Below, one piece after another: positions 44,339 to 52,637 of a stretch of 64,000 nt of DNA. The position numbers were made by a program, and so were the translations under genes. The notes below the pieces were generated by a model. That model had not been told where the DNA came from. It did no database searches and saw nothing but the letters and a program-made list of their open reading frames with translations. This stretch comes from DUTS01 sp050951605 (GTDB lineage Bacteria; Bacillota; Peptococcia; DRI-13; DTU073): contig JBMNJJ010000009.1 in the NCBI GenBank assembly GCA_050951605.1, forward strand, positions 1 to 64,000, read 5' to 3'. Within the stretch, counting starts at the first letter, position 1; every line of letters begins with the position of its first letter.

Positions 44339-44884
44339 ATGAAATTTCTTTTTGTTTCAGATATACATGGTTCACTTTATTATACAAAGAAAGTCTTAGA
44401 AGTTTATCAAAAGGAGCAAGCTGATTATCTTGTACTGTTAGGGGATGAATTATATCATGGTGCCAGAAATCCTTTGCCTCGAGAATATAACCCTCAAGAA
44501 GTGGCCCGGTTGCTTAATAAATATGCTGATAGAATTATTGCCGTAAGGGGAAATTGTGATAGTGAAGTTGATCAAATGGTACTTACTTTTCCCATCATGG
44601 CTTCTTACTCTAATGTTTTGCATGAAAGGAAACGTTTGTTTTTAACACATGGTCATCATTATAATGATGATAATTTACCCCCATTGAGTAAGGGGGATGT
44701 TTTCATTTTCGGACATACCCATTTACCTAAAGCAGAGAAAAAAGAAGGCTTATTTATGATTAATCCAGGTTCAATTGCTTTACCTAAGGAAAACAATCCT
44801 AATACATATGGTATTTTAGAGAAAGGTGTTTTCAGAATTAAGGATTTAGCGGGGAATATCTGTAATGAGCTTAATTTGTCTTAA
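44339..44884 (+). CDS. yfcE: YfcE/MJ0936-type metallophosphoesterase
   Basis: A 181-residue phosphodiesterase. Metal ligands are visible in SDIHGSLYY (D, H), GDELYHG (D), GNCDSE (N, D), THGHHY (H) and GHTHLP (H-x-H). It hydrolyses phosphodiesters with Mn(II) in relatives; the natural substrate is unknown. Start ATG 44339 after AAGGGG. It ends 15 bp before ung. Confidence 0.92.
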   Translation: MKFLFVSDIHGSLYYTKKVLEVYQKEQADYLVLLGDELYHGARNPLPREYNPQEVARLLNKYADRIIAVRGNCDSEVDQMVLTFPIMASYSNVLHERKRLFLTHGHHYNDDNLPPLSKGDVFIFGHTHLPKAEKKEGLFMINPGSIALPKENNPNTYGILEKGVFRIKDLAGNICNELNLS

Positions 44885-44899
44885 GGGAAGGTGACAGAT

Positions 44900-45574
44900 A
44901 TGGTTAAATTTGACAATGACTGGGATGAATTATTGCCAGATGAATTCAAGAAAGAATATTATTTAAAATTAAGGCAGTTTTTGATTAAAGAATACCAAAC
45001 TAAAATTATTTATCCTGATATGTACAGTATTTTTGCAGCGTTAAAATTAACGGCATATCAAGATGTTAAAGTAGTACTTTTAGGGCAGGACCCTTATCAC
45101 GGAAAAAACCAAGCACATGGCTTGGCTTTTTCTGTACAAAAGGGAGTAGTGATTCCTCCTTCTTTGCTTAATATTTACAAGGAGTTGGCTACTGACTTAA
45201 ATTGCTACATACCTAATAATGGTTATTTAGTTCCTTGGGCTAAACAAGGTGTGTTACTTTTAAACACTAGTTTAACTGTTAGGGCTAATTCAGCTAATTC
45301 ACATCGCAATAAAGGATGGGAAATATTTACTGATGCTGTAATCAAATTATTAAATAAAAAAGATACTCCCATTGTTTTTTTCTTATGGGGGAATAATGCT
45401 AAATCTAAAATAAAATATATCACTAATCGGAGGCACTTGGTTTTGACAGCAACACATCCGAGCCCCTTTTCGGCAGATAAAGGTTTTTTCGGTTGTCGTC
45501 ATTTTTCTAAAGCCAATCAATTTTTAAAAGAAAATGGACAGAAGGAAATTGATTGGCAAATTCCCAATATCTGA
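44900..45574 (+). CDS. ung: Uracil-DNA glycosylase, family 1
   Basis: A 224-residue UDG with the catalytic water-activating motif GQDPYHG, substrate-binding LLLNTSLTV, and the C-terminal HPSPFSADKG DNA-insertion loop with its histidine. It removes uracil from DNA. I use ATG 44900 with GGAAGGTGA as the ribosome site; the GTG at 44891 lies in that site. The gene is convergent with the DUF5658 gene. Its first ~100 bases are duplicated at 43612-43716. Confidence 0.95.
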   Translation: MVKFDNDWDELLPDEFKKEYYLKLRQFLIKEYQTKIIYPDMYSIFAALKLTAYQDVKVVLLGQDPYHGKNQAHGLAFSVQKGVVIPPSLLNIYKELATDLNCYIPNNGYLVPWAKQGVLLLNTSLTVRANSANSHRNKGWEIFTDAVIKLLNKKDTPIVFFLWGNNAKSKIKYITNRRHLVLTATHPSPFSADKGFFGCRHFSKANQFLKENGQKEIDWQIPNI

Positions 45575-45583
45575 TAAGGATTT

Positions 45584-45982
45584 TTAATATTTGTGAAAAG
45601 AGAAGATGGTAATATATTTAGAAAGTGTAAAAAGGTTTAATGTGTGATATATACCAATAACAAAAAGAATAGCCACAACAACCTGTGTGCTACGATAGGC
45701 AAAGTAAAAGTTTTTCTTGGCTACCCAATGTACAATTATAATAAACAGAGCTAAAGTTCCTAACTTATAACTAATCACAGCGGTGGGGCTAATTAGAAAT
45801 AACCGCTGTAGGAAAGGATTTAATTCTATTTCATAACCAAAATATTGGGTTAACCATAATGTTACCCCAAGGTCCCAGATATTTAAAAAACATAAAGTAA
45901 AAAGCAAGCAATAGAGGCTTTTTTGTTTTTTTAAGGGTATTTCCGATTTTGTTTTGATAAAAAATAATAATCTAAGTAACAT
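45584..45982 (-). CDS. DUF5658-type small membrane protein
   Basis: A 132-residue protein with three or four hydrophobic segments (~24-45, ~65-85, ~97-118) and the family-like LNIWDLGVTLWLTQYF followed by ELNPFLQ. It lies alone on the minus strand and ends 10 bp from ung. Function unknown. The start could be the ATG at 45982 or a later in-frame codon. Confidence 0.72.
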   Translation of the reverse strand: MLLRLLFFIKTKSEIPLKKQKSLYCLLFTLCFLNIWDLGVTLWLTQYFGYEIELNPFLQRLFLISPTAVISYKLGTLALFIIIVHWVAKKNFYFAYRSTQVVVAILFVIGIYHTLNLFTLSKYITIFSFHKY

Positions 45983-46042
45983 ATAGTAGTAGTATATGTT
46001 ACTTAGCGTTCTGTTATTCTACGCAAAAGAAAGGTTGATTAG

Positions 46043-46579
46043 ATGCGTTTATTTATTGCCATTAATTTTAATAAGGAGATTAAAAATAGTCTTTATGAGA
46101 ACATCAAAAGACTTAAATCATATGCGAATCAAGGCAATTTTACTCCTCCGGAGAATTTACACTTAACCTTGGTTTTCTTGGGTGAAGTTGTTCCGGATAA
46201 AGTGAGCAGAATAAAGCAGGTCATGGATAAAGTTATTGCGGAGCCTTTTGCATTAACTATTAGTAACCTGGGGCGTTTCGAACGTCGTGAAGGGGATATC
46301 TACTGGTTGGGAATAGAGAAAAGTACAACACTGCTTAGTATCTATAATCAGCTGAGTAAGAACCTTATCCAAGCAGGGTTTCCTCTAGAGAAACGAGAAT
46401 ATAAGCCACATTTAACTCTTGGTAGAAGGGTTATCCTTAAGCAACAGTTTAATAAAGCAGAGTTTGACCAAAATATGCAATCTATGAATATAAAAGTAGA
46501 TAAAATCAGCTTAATGAAGTCTGAACGGATTAAGGGGAAACTAACCTATACGGAAATTTATGCCAAAAAACTTGAATGA
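46043..46579 (+). CDS. thpR: RNA 2',3'-cyclic phosphodiesterase
   Basis: A 178-residue 2H phosphoesterase with both H-x-T-x motifs: HLTLVFLGE (~residue 42) and HLTLGRR (~residue 127). It opens 2',3'-cyclic phosphates on RNA; historically annotated as 2'-5' RNA ligase. Start ATG 46043 after AAAGGTTGAT. Likely co-transcribed with the glycosylase gene 36 bp downstream. Confidence 0.92.
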   Translation: MRLFIAINFNKEIKNSLYENIKRLKSYANQGNFTPPENLHLTLVFLGEVVPDKVSRIKQVMDKVIAEPFALTISNLGRFERREGDIYWLGIEKSTTLLSIYNQLSKNLIQAGFPLEKREYKPHLTLGRRVILKQQFNKAEFDQNMQSMNIKVDKISLMKSERIKGKLTYTEIYAKKLE

Positions 46580-46615
46580 TAATTTGTGGTCATTGTTGGA
46601 GAGCGGGGGAAAAAG

Positions 46616-47251
46616 ATGGAAGGTTTAATGAAAATATATAATTTGCTTTTTGCAGCTTATGGTCCGAGAAAGTGGTGGCCTGCGGAGACTGCTTTTGAAA
46701 TGATGGTAGGAGCTATTCTTACTCAAAACACAACATGGACTAATGTAGAGAAGGCCATAGCTAATTTTGGTGATAAGTTATCACCAAAATTTATAGAAAC
46801 GGTATCTCTTACAGAACTTGCCCAAATTATTCACTCCAGTGGGTTTTATAATCAAAAGGCAAACAGCTTAAAAGCTCTTACTAAATGGTTTAAAAAGTAT
46901 GCGTATAATTTGCAAGAAGCGAAAAAAGTAGATGGGGAAATTTTGCGAGAGGAGCTATTGGCTGTTAAAGGTGTGGGCCGGGAAACGGCTGATTCAATTT
47001 TAACGTATGCTTTAGAGAAATCGTTTTTTATTGTCGATGCTTATACTAGGCGGATTTTATCTCGTGTTGGTTATAAACTTCCTAAAACTTATGACCAAGT
47101 AAGATTAAAAATTGAGGCGAGCATCCCCCAGGACTTATATATGTATAACGAGTTTCATGCTTTACTTGTCGAACATGCCAAGCGTCATTGTCAAAAGAAC
47201 CCTCGTTGTGAAGGTTGTCCACTTGGTTGTTTTTGCGTTGGATATGATTAA
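46616..47251 (+). CDS. Endonuclease III-like HhH-GPD DNA glycosylase
   Basis: A 211-residue base-excision enzyme: AILTQNTTWTNVEKAI, the helix-hairpin-helix LLAVKGVGRETADSIL, the catalytic Asp in FIVDAYTRRIL, and a C-terminal Cys cluster (HCQKNPRCEGCPLGCFC) for a [4Fe-4S] centre. It belongs to the HP0602/Mth-type branch rather than canonical Nth. I start at ATG 46616 behind GCGGGGG; the GTG at 46586 would add ten residues without a ribosome site. Confidence 0.9.
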   Translation: MEGLMKIYNLLFAAYGPRKWWPAETAFEMMVGAILTQNTTWTNVEKAIANFGDKLSPKFIETVSLTELAQIIHSSGFYNQKANSLKALTKWFKKYAYNLQEAKKVDGEILREELLAVKGVGRETADSILTYALEKSFFIVDAYTRRILSRVGYKLPKTYDQVRLKIEASIPQDLYMYNEFHALLVEHAKRHCQKNPRCEGCPLGCFCVGYD

Positions 47252-47313
47252 ATAGGAAAAGTGCTTTGCGATTTTTAGCAATTTACGGTAAACTTATAAG
47301 AAATAAGTGATAT

Positions 47314-47394
47314 GGCCTATTAAATAATGAATTAGATGACTTCGTTGAGTATATGCATCATATCCATAGATGGTTAAATAATAATTACAAATAA
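47314..47394 (+). pseudogene. Possible HEPN gene tail upstream of the MNT gene
   Basis: One frame reads LLNNELDDFVEYMHHIHRWLNNNYK and a stop at 47394, resembling the C-terminal helix of HepT-type HEPN proteins. No start or upstream domain remains. Short and tentative; the rest of 47252-47411 shows nothing. Confidence 0.25.
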
Positions 47395-47411
47395 GTAAGG
47401 ATGAGTTGTGT

Positions 47412-47840
47412 ATGCAAAAAAATATTACTGAGGTAGAAAAAGTGTTAAATAAATATATAGACAAGTTGGTTAATGATTATGGTATAAAACTTATCTATGT
47501 TTTTGGTTCTTATGCTAAAGGAGAAAACAGGGGAAATAGTGATTTAGATATAGCTATGTATCTTAAGGGTGAAGTAGATGGACTTATTAAATTAGCTATT
47601 TTGGATGAGTTAGTGGGCATCTTTAATAGAGTAGATATAGATTTGGTTATTTTAAATAATGTAGATGAAGTATTAAAATTTCAAGTTATAAAGTATGGAA
47701 AAGTTATATATATGGAAAATTTGTTAACAAAGGTCATGTTTGAATCTAGAGTTATGAGTGAATATATGGATATGGAGCATTTTAGAAAAGTTAGAAATAA
47801 GTATACTCATAAGAGATTTTTAGAAGTTATGAAAAATTGA
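47412..47840 (+). CDS. Orphan MNT-domain nucleotidyltransferase
   Basis: About 142 residues with the catalytic pattern GSYAKGENRGNSDLDIAMY (G-S-x10-D-x-D) and a third acidic residue in DIDLVIL. The C-terminal ~40 residues are extra and helical. Such proteins are normally antitoxins of HEPN partners, but no intact HEPN gene adjoins. The start is ATG 47412, or possibly TTG 47406. The stop codon is provided by the TTGACA of leader element copy 3. Confidence 0.8.
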   Translation: MQKNITEVEKVLNKYIDKLVNDYGIKLIYVFGSYAKGENRGNSDLDIAMYLKGEVDGLIKLAILDELVGIFNRVDIDLVILNNVDEVLKFQVIKYGKVIYMENLLTKVMFESRVMSEYMDMEHFRKVRNKYTHKRFLEVMKN

Positions 47841-47932
47841 CAAGGAGAAGAAATATGTTAAAATATAGAATATATGGAAGAGTAATGTTAAAGGTTATTG
47901 ATTTCAATAGCCTTTTTTCAGTTTTAAACTGA
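47837..47932 (+). promoter_or_regulatory. Leader element copy 3 upstream of radC
   Basis: TTGACA (47837-47842), 16-bp spacer, TAAAAT (47859-47864) and flanking bases closely match 15349-15396. The hairpin AAAGGTTATTGA/TCAATAGCCTTT (47890-47901 with 47904-47915) and a second palindrome TCAGTTTTAAACTGA (47918-47932) precede the radC ribosome site. Confidence 0.7.
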
Positions 47933-47954
47933 AAAGGAGCGGGTAGGGAGTAAT

Positions 47955-48638
47955 ATGGGGAAAAATCTACATAAAGGGCATCGCCAAAGAATGCGGACAA
48001 GATATATAAAAGAAGGTTTAGATGCGTTTGATGACCATCAGGTTTTGGAAATGCTTTTGTTTTACTGTATACCACGTAGGGATACAAATGAGCTTGCTCA
48101 TAAAATGATTCGTGAATTTGGCTCTTTAGCCAACTTATTTGAAGCAGTCCCCAAGGATATTGCCAAACGTTGTGGAGTTAGTGAAAATACAGCTGTTTTA
48201 GTTTCGTTAATACCTTCTTTATCGCGCAGGTATAATCAAAGAAAATGGGGGGATAAGCCTTTTTTGGGCAATTCCACAAATGCAGGTGAATATGCGGTGT
48301 CTCTTTTTACCGGTAGAACTTATGAGAATTTTTTTATACTTTGTTTAGATGGGCAAAATAAGTTAAATCATGCTGCTTTAGTTAATGAAGGTACAATTAA
48401 TGAAGCCGCTGTTTATCCGAGAAATATTGTGGAAATAGCTTTAAGGCATCAAGCAGCTAAAGTTATACTTGCCCATAATCATCCGGGGGGAAGTTTAAAA
48501 CCTTCACATGCGGATATAAGAATTACTCAAATAATCAAGGATGCCCTCGGTGCTATTTCTATTGATGTAGTGGACCATATTATTGTGGCGGGCGATGAAT
48601 ATTTCAGTTTAGCCGAAAAAGGTTTGTTAGGAAGATAG
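47955..48638 (+). CDS. radC: RadC/JAB1 family DNA repair-associated protein
   Basis: A 227-residue protein with an N-terminal HhH-like region (KGHRQRMRTRYIKEGLDAF, LANLFEAVPKDIAKRCGV) and the JAMM metal site HNHPGGSLKPSHAD with an upstream glutamate. RadC-type proteins are linked to DNA repair and mobile DNA; the activity is unsettled. Start ATG 47955 behind GTAGGGAG. Transcription probably begins in leader element copy 3. Confidence 0.92.
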   Translation: MGKNLHKGHRQRMRTRYIKEGLDAFDDHQVLEMLLFYCIPRRDTNELAHKMIREFGSLANLFEAVPKDIAKRCGVSENTAVLVSLIPSLSRRYNQRKWGDKPFLGNSTNAGEYAVSLFTGRTYENFFILCLDGQNKLNHAALVNEGTINEAAVYPRNIVEIALRHQAAKVILAHNHPGGSLKPSHADIRITQIIKDALGAISIDVVDHIIVAGDEYFSLAEKGLLGR

Positions 48639-48689
48639 GGGTATGATTAAATCTGGTGTAGTATTTTACGAACAATAACGTTATAATGA

Positions 48690-49006
48690 ATAGCAAAGGA
48701 AGTAGAAGCAGAATTGGGAATTAAGAATGTATGAGTTAAAAATTTCGCCTGAAGCAAAAGATGATTTGGCGGCATTTCTCAGGAACTTTATAATTCGCAG
48801 GCAGCTGTGAAATTATGTTCTAAAATTATGAAAAAAATACGTAGGCTATCAGAGTATCCCGAAATTGGAACGCCATTATCTTCGATAATTGACATTCAAA
48901 CAGATTATCGTTTTCTTGTCTGTGGAAATTTTTATATCAAGAATTTTATAGGGTAGGCAAGATTATATGCGCATTTTGTTTGGTTATTTATCGGAGTAAC
49001 CACTAA
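48690..49006 (+). pseudogene. RelE/ParE-type toxin remnant with antitoxin tail
   Basis: A frame ending at 48733 reads KEVEAELGIKNV, an antitoxin-like tail overlapping the ATG at 48727. From there MYELKISPEAKDDL, then in other frames ELYNSQAAVKLCSKIMKKI, RRLSEYPEIGTPL, DYRFLVCGNFYI and YRVGKIIC spell a RelE/ParE fold, stopping at 49006. At least two indels and missing segments break it. The interval 48639-49075 otherwise holds nothing. Confidence 0.7.
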
Positions 49007-49075
49007 ATTTGGTCAATTTTTATCTTAATATTATAAATATGTATGACTAATTATCAGGATTAGGGGAGAAAAAGT

Positions 49076-50246
49076 ATGCAATTTTCAAAAAGAATGGAAC
49101 AGTTTGGGGAAAGTATTTTTTCTAATTTATTGGCCATAAAAAGGGAGAGATTGAAAAAGGGAGCGCCGGTTATTGACTTAAGTATAGGTGCTCCCAATAT
49201 TCCACCGGCAAAGCATATTTTAGAAGCTTTATGTACAGCTGCTGCCGATGCCCGGAACTATGTTTATGCGGTTAATGACCAAGCTGCTTTATTAGAGGCA
49301 GTGTCTTTTTGGTACAAAAAAAGATATGGGGTGGATTTAAACCCACAAACAGAGATTTGTTCTTTATTAGGCTCCCAGGAGGGCTTTTACCATATTTCTA
49401 TGACTATTCTTGATGAGGGTGATTTGGCACTTGTACCGGACCCTTGTTATCCTATCTTTGCCGATGGCCCGCGTTTAGCAGGTGCCCAGCTTTATTATCT
49501 GCCCCAAAAAAAAGAAAACGACTATGTGCTTCAATTACAAGATATTCCGGAAGATATAGCTAGAAAGGCAAAGCTTATGGTTGTATCTTATCCTAATAAT
49601 CCAACTACAGCTATGGCACCACCTAGTTTTTACAAAGACTTAATTGCTTTTGCTAAAAAATATGAAATTATCGTTTTACATGATAATGCCTATAGTGATT
49701 TAGTGTTTGATGGTCAAAAATGTGGTAGTTTTCTCTCTTTTCCCGGAGCAAAGGATGTTGGTGTTGAGTTTAATTCTTTGTCTAAAACTTATGGTTTAGC
49801 GGGTGCCAGAATTGGTTTCTGTGTTGGCAATGCAGAGGTGGTCTCTCACCTCAAGATATTAAAATCAAATATTGATTATGGCATGTTTTTACCTTTTCAA
49901 AGAGCTGCTATTGCCGCGATTACCGGTAAGCAAAATTGTGTGGAGGAAACCAAAAAGGATTATGAAAGGCGAAGAAACGTTCTTTGCGATGGTTTTAATC
50001 AGTATTGGCTGGCCGATAGAAAAGCCGCAAGCCACCATGTTTGTGTGGGCCATGATTCCGTCTCCTTATCAGAAATCAATGGATTTTGCTTTGGATCTGG
50101 TAGAAAAAGCCGGCGTTATAGTAACACCGGGGAGTGCCTTTGGCCCGTCCGGTGAAGGCCATGTACGTATGGCCTTAGTTCAGGATGAAGAAGTGCTACA
50201 AAGGGCGGTTCAAGCAGTTGACGAAAGCGGGATTTTGCAAGCATAA
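49076..50246 (+). CDS. Class I/II PLP-dependent aminotransferase (LL-DAP aminotransferase-like), frameshifted near 50000
   Basis: About 389 codons across the break. Fold-type I features: IDLSIGAPNIPPAKHIL, YPNNPT, the PLP lysine in FNSLSKTYGLAGARIGF, and in the +1 frame GWPIEKPQATMFVWA and VTPGSAFGPSGEGHVRMAL. The first frame closes at 50155; skipping one base near GGTTTTAATCAGTATTGG restores the remainder to 50246. The sequence is of the DapL/AlaT-like group; whether it acts in lysine/peptidoglycan synthesis or as a general aminotransferase is open. Start ATG 49076 after AGGGGAG. Confidence 0.83.
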
Positions 50247-50257
50247 TTTCCCGAATA

Positions 50258-50327
50258 TTGATAAGAGAAAAGCAATACTATAGCAAAAGGCTATTGAAAT
50301 GTTAAAGATTTCAATAGCCTTTTGCGA
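50258..50327. terminator. 18-bp hairpin terminator, member of the dispersed element family
   Basis: Perfect stem GCAAAAGGCTATTGAAAT/ATTTCAATAGCCTTTTGC (50283-50300 with 50308-50325), loop GTTAAAG, preceded by TTGATAAGAGAAAAG (50258 on), which resembles the start of the leader elements. It lies between convergent genes and can terminate both. Confidence 0.8.
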
Positions 50328-50356
50328 TGCTGCTATTGATTTACGTATAGTTTTGC

Positions 50357-50998
50357 CTAGTCGACAACGGTCATAATTTCTTCCAAAGGTTTGCGGGGAG
50401 GGCTTGTTAGTTCGGATTCCCAAGGTACTCCCAGTGGAGTAACAGCTGCTAAATAGTAGCCTTCTTTTTCAAAGCCGACCAAATCACTTAATTCTTGTGC
50501 GGCAAAGTTTGGGACTAGTCATCCAGCAGGTTCCATAGCCCATATTAGCAGCGGCCAGCAAGAAGATTTTCTATCGCCGCACCGATGTTTTGGATGCCCG
50601 GAGCCGGTTTGAGTAGTTGATTTATTTCTTCTTCCGGAGCACCTGATTGTGGTTAATATTTTCTCTCCTGTAATCGGATATGGTCCGGCATAGATTAATA
50701 TAGTCACGGGAGCATTTTTAAATAAGGTTGTATAGTCCAAAGACCTTAGGAATCTTTTCTTTAGTGCATCTTCTTTCAGAGATTCTGCTATTTTATAGGC
50801 TTTTTTTTCAATGAGGGCCGCCATTTGCTCAATTTTTTCTTTGTTTCTGACCACAACAAAGTGCCAGTTTTGTAGATTCTTGCCTGAAGGGGCATAGGTA
50901 GCAGCTTTAATTATTTCTTTAATGTCTTCTAAAGGAACAGCTTGCTCTTTAAATTTTCTCACACTATGTCTTTTGTAGATAAAATCAAGTTCACTCAT
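50357..50998 (-). CDS. Nitroreductase family protein, three frameshifts
   Basis: FMN-dependent nitroreductase-like protein: FIYKRHSVRKFKEQAV, AATYAPSGKNLQNWHFVVV, then (after +1 shifts near 50645, 50560 and 50520, coding-strand sense) APEEEINQLLKPAPGIQNIG, AAANMGYGTCWM, and NFAAQELSDLVGFEKEGYY with LGVPWESELTSPPRKPLEE, to a stop at 50357. All three joins need one skipped base and keep family motifs. Probably one intact gene with insertion errors; otherwise a fresh pseudogene. Start ATG 50998 with an AAGGAGGAAA ribosome site. Confidence 0.78.
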
Positions 50999-51060
50999 TT
51001 TTTTCCTCCTTATAATGTTCTTTATGTTCTAAGGATAATATAGATAAGCGAATTTGTCAT

Positions 51061-51442
51061 TTATTTCTTGCCGTACTTTCTTAAAATATATTCCTGAAAT
51101 TCTTGCAGACTGCGGCGGGCTTCTTCGGGTAATTCTTGCGTGGGGTCATCACTGCGATGAGCAGCCAAAACTTCTTTATATCTCTTCCGGACAGTCACGT
51201 TCTAAGTCTAAAAAATTATTAAGGTCATAAGTTTCCTCCGGGGCAATACGTCCCAAAAGCCAATCAACCGAACAATCTAAAAGGTCGGCTAATTTTTTCA
51301 GCATAGTTGGGTCGGGGTTTCTATCGCCTGTTTCGTAAAGAGCGATAGTGCTGGGGGAGATGTTTAACATTTTAGCTAATTGTCTTTGTGTCCATCCTCT
51401 GTGTTTACGAATTATTTTTAATCTTTTGGGTAAGACATTCAT
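51061..51442 (-). CDS. XRE-family transcriptional regulator, frameshifted near its C-terminus
   Basis: N-terminal helix-turn-helix (RLKIIRKHRGWTQRQLAKML, SPSTIALYETGDRNPDPTML, DLLDCSVDWLLGR) followed by a short linker. The frame closes at 51176, but a +1 shift near 51180 gives RYKEVLAAHRSDDPTQELP and EEARRSLQEFQEYILRKYG to the stop at 51061, a credible tail of an ImmR/SinR-like regulator. Transcribed divergently from the next XRE gene, across a region with matching palindromes. Confidence 0.85.
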
Positions 51443-51480
51443 TTTTAAGCGACACCACCTTATAGCTTTATGATACTACT

Positions 51481-51566
51481 ATATGTAAGCAAAAATAAGT
51501 TATACTTACATATTGATAACTTTTTTAGGAAAAAGCCTTGACATGCTTGCATATCGCAAGTATAAT
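51481..51566 (+). promoter_or_regulatory. Divergent regulatory region with two palindromes and a promoter
   Basis: TTGACA (51538-51543), 17-bp spacer, TATAAT (51561-51566). The spacer contains the operator-like CTTGC-ATATC-GCAAG (51546-51560). Upstream, TATGTAAG (51482-51489) pairs with CTTACATA (51505-51512). A further GCAAG follows at 51592. This suits autoregulation by the flanking XRE proteins. Confidence 0.75.
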
Positions 51567-51612
51567 TATATTGAAAAACTGCTGACAATTTGCAAGCACG
51601 GGAGGTGAGCTT

Positions 51613-51880
51613 ATGAAGCAGACACTTGCCGAAATTAGGAATAAAAAAGGTCTTACGCAAAGAGCTTTGGCAGCCAAGGCTAAGCAATATTGAGAAAGAT
51701 ATTAATTTTTCGCCGGCTGCGATAGCTTTATATGAATTAGGTCTTCGTACACCTAGCTTGCAAAAGGCAAAGCTAATTGCCCGTTATTTTGGAGTACCTG
51801 TCGAGGATATTATTTTTGGTCCTTCCGCTTGCGAAATGCAAGAAGGAGCAGCAAAGAAACAGCCCCATCTGAGGCTGTGA
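51613..51880 (+). CDS. Small XRE-family regulator, frameshifted near 51681
   Basis: ATG 51613 behind GGAGGTGAG starts KQTLAEIRNKKGLTQRALA. The frame closes after ~25 codons, and the +1 frame continues LSNIEKDINFSPAAIALYEL, GLRTPSLQKAKLIARYF, GVPVEDIIFG and an Ala/Lys/Gln-rich tail to 51880. Skipping one base in GCCAAGGCTAAG joins them into an ~88-residue HTH protein. Second recognition helix intact. Confidence 0.8.
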
Positions 51881-51894
51881 ATCAATAAGGTTAT

Positions 51895-51919
51895 GAGGTT
51901 AAAAAGGTGACCTCGTTTT
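51895..51919 (+). terminator. Weak terminator-like hairpin between XRE genes
   Basis: GAGGT(T) pairs with (G)ACCTC across a short A-rich loop (51895-51914), followed by GTTTTT and shortly after TTTTTTT. Probably partial termination after the first XRE gene. Confidence 0.45.
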
Positions 51920-51947
51920 TGCTTTTTTTAAAAGGAGGTAGAAGCAC

Positions 51948-52214
51948 ATGCGTAGACACCGTTTGATAGAAGCTCGTAAAAGTCGTGACTGGACACAAGT
52001 AGATGTTGCCCAAAAATTAAAAATTACTGCCGGTTTTTACGGCATGCTGGAACAGGGCAGTAGGAATCCGAGGCTTCCTTTAGCTTTTAGCCTGGAAAGA
52101 TTGTTCGGGATCCCGGTAGCAGAGTTGTTTCCCGACTTATTTTACGCTCAAAAAGTAAGCGAAACGTTTGCTGATGAAGAGCAAACATCTATCTCTGAAG
52201 CTGTGAACCAATAA
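51948..52214 (+). CDS. Small XRE-family regulator
   Basis: An 88-residue helix-turn-helix protein: RLIEARKSRDWTQVDVAQKL, TAGFYGMLEQGSRNPRLPL, FGIPVAELFPDLFYAQK. Start ATG 51948 after AAAGGAGGT. It ends with a short acidic tail. Second of three small regulators in a row on this strand. Confidence 0.88.
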   Translation: MRRHRLIEARKSRDWTQVDVAQKLKITAGFYGMLEQGSRNPRLPLAFSLERLFGIPVAELFPDLFYAQKVSETFADEEQTSISEAVNQ

Positions 52215-52236
52215 GGGAAGGGGATGATGTAATATC

Positions 52237-52557
52237 GAAAATATTTCTATTCGCTTAAAAAAACTACGTGATAAAAATTATCTGTCCCAAAAAGAGTTCG
52301 CTGAAATTATAGGTTTTTCGCAAGGTAATGTTGCTGATTGGGAGAGGGGGCGTTCTCTGCCCAGTACCAAAGCAATTATTGCGATTGTGAATCAATTTAA
52401 TATTTCTGCTGATTGGCTACTCTTAGGAAAAGATAATTCTTCTCCGTTCCCTTTATTAAAAAAAATGAACTCCAAAGAAATAGCTTTATTAAATATTTAT
52501 AGTGAATTCTTACTTTTTCAACGTTCCTTTAGACAACACGGAAAGGAGGGGGCATAG
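52237..52557 (+). CDS. Small XRE-family regulator with unclear start
   Basis: Reads ENISIRLKKLRDKNYLSQKE, IGFSQGNVADWERGRSLPST, FNISADWLLLGK, then a C-terminal helix (KKMNSKEIALLNIYSEF) to the stop at 52557, ~106 residues. No ATG, GTG or TTG lies in frame at the N-terminus; the GGGGATGATGTAATATC before it probably hides an indel or a substituted start. It is otherwise a typical SinR/Rgg-like HTH protein. Confidence 0.68.
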   Translation, partial: ENISIRLKKLRDKNYLSQKEFAEIIGFSQGNVADWERGRSLPSTKAIIAIVNQFNISADWLLLGKDNSSPFPLLKKMNSKEIALLNIYSEFLLFQRSFRQHGKEGA

Positions 52558-52637
52558 TGGAGAGAAAAAAGCTTACAGCCTTTGCGGTGTTGGTGAAAAA
52601 AGGAGTGCCAAAAAGAGCGTAAAAAGAAGAGGGGGTT

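Noticed and set aside
52557..52622. 21-codon ORF after the third XRE gene (MERKKLTAFAVLVKKGVP…)
   Set aside because: Overlaps the XRE stop and resembles the first helix of a phage-type HTH protein, but it ends immediately; most likely a fragment.
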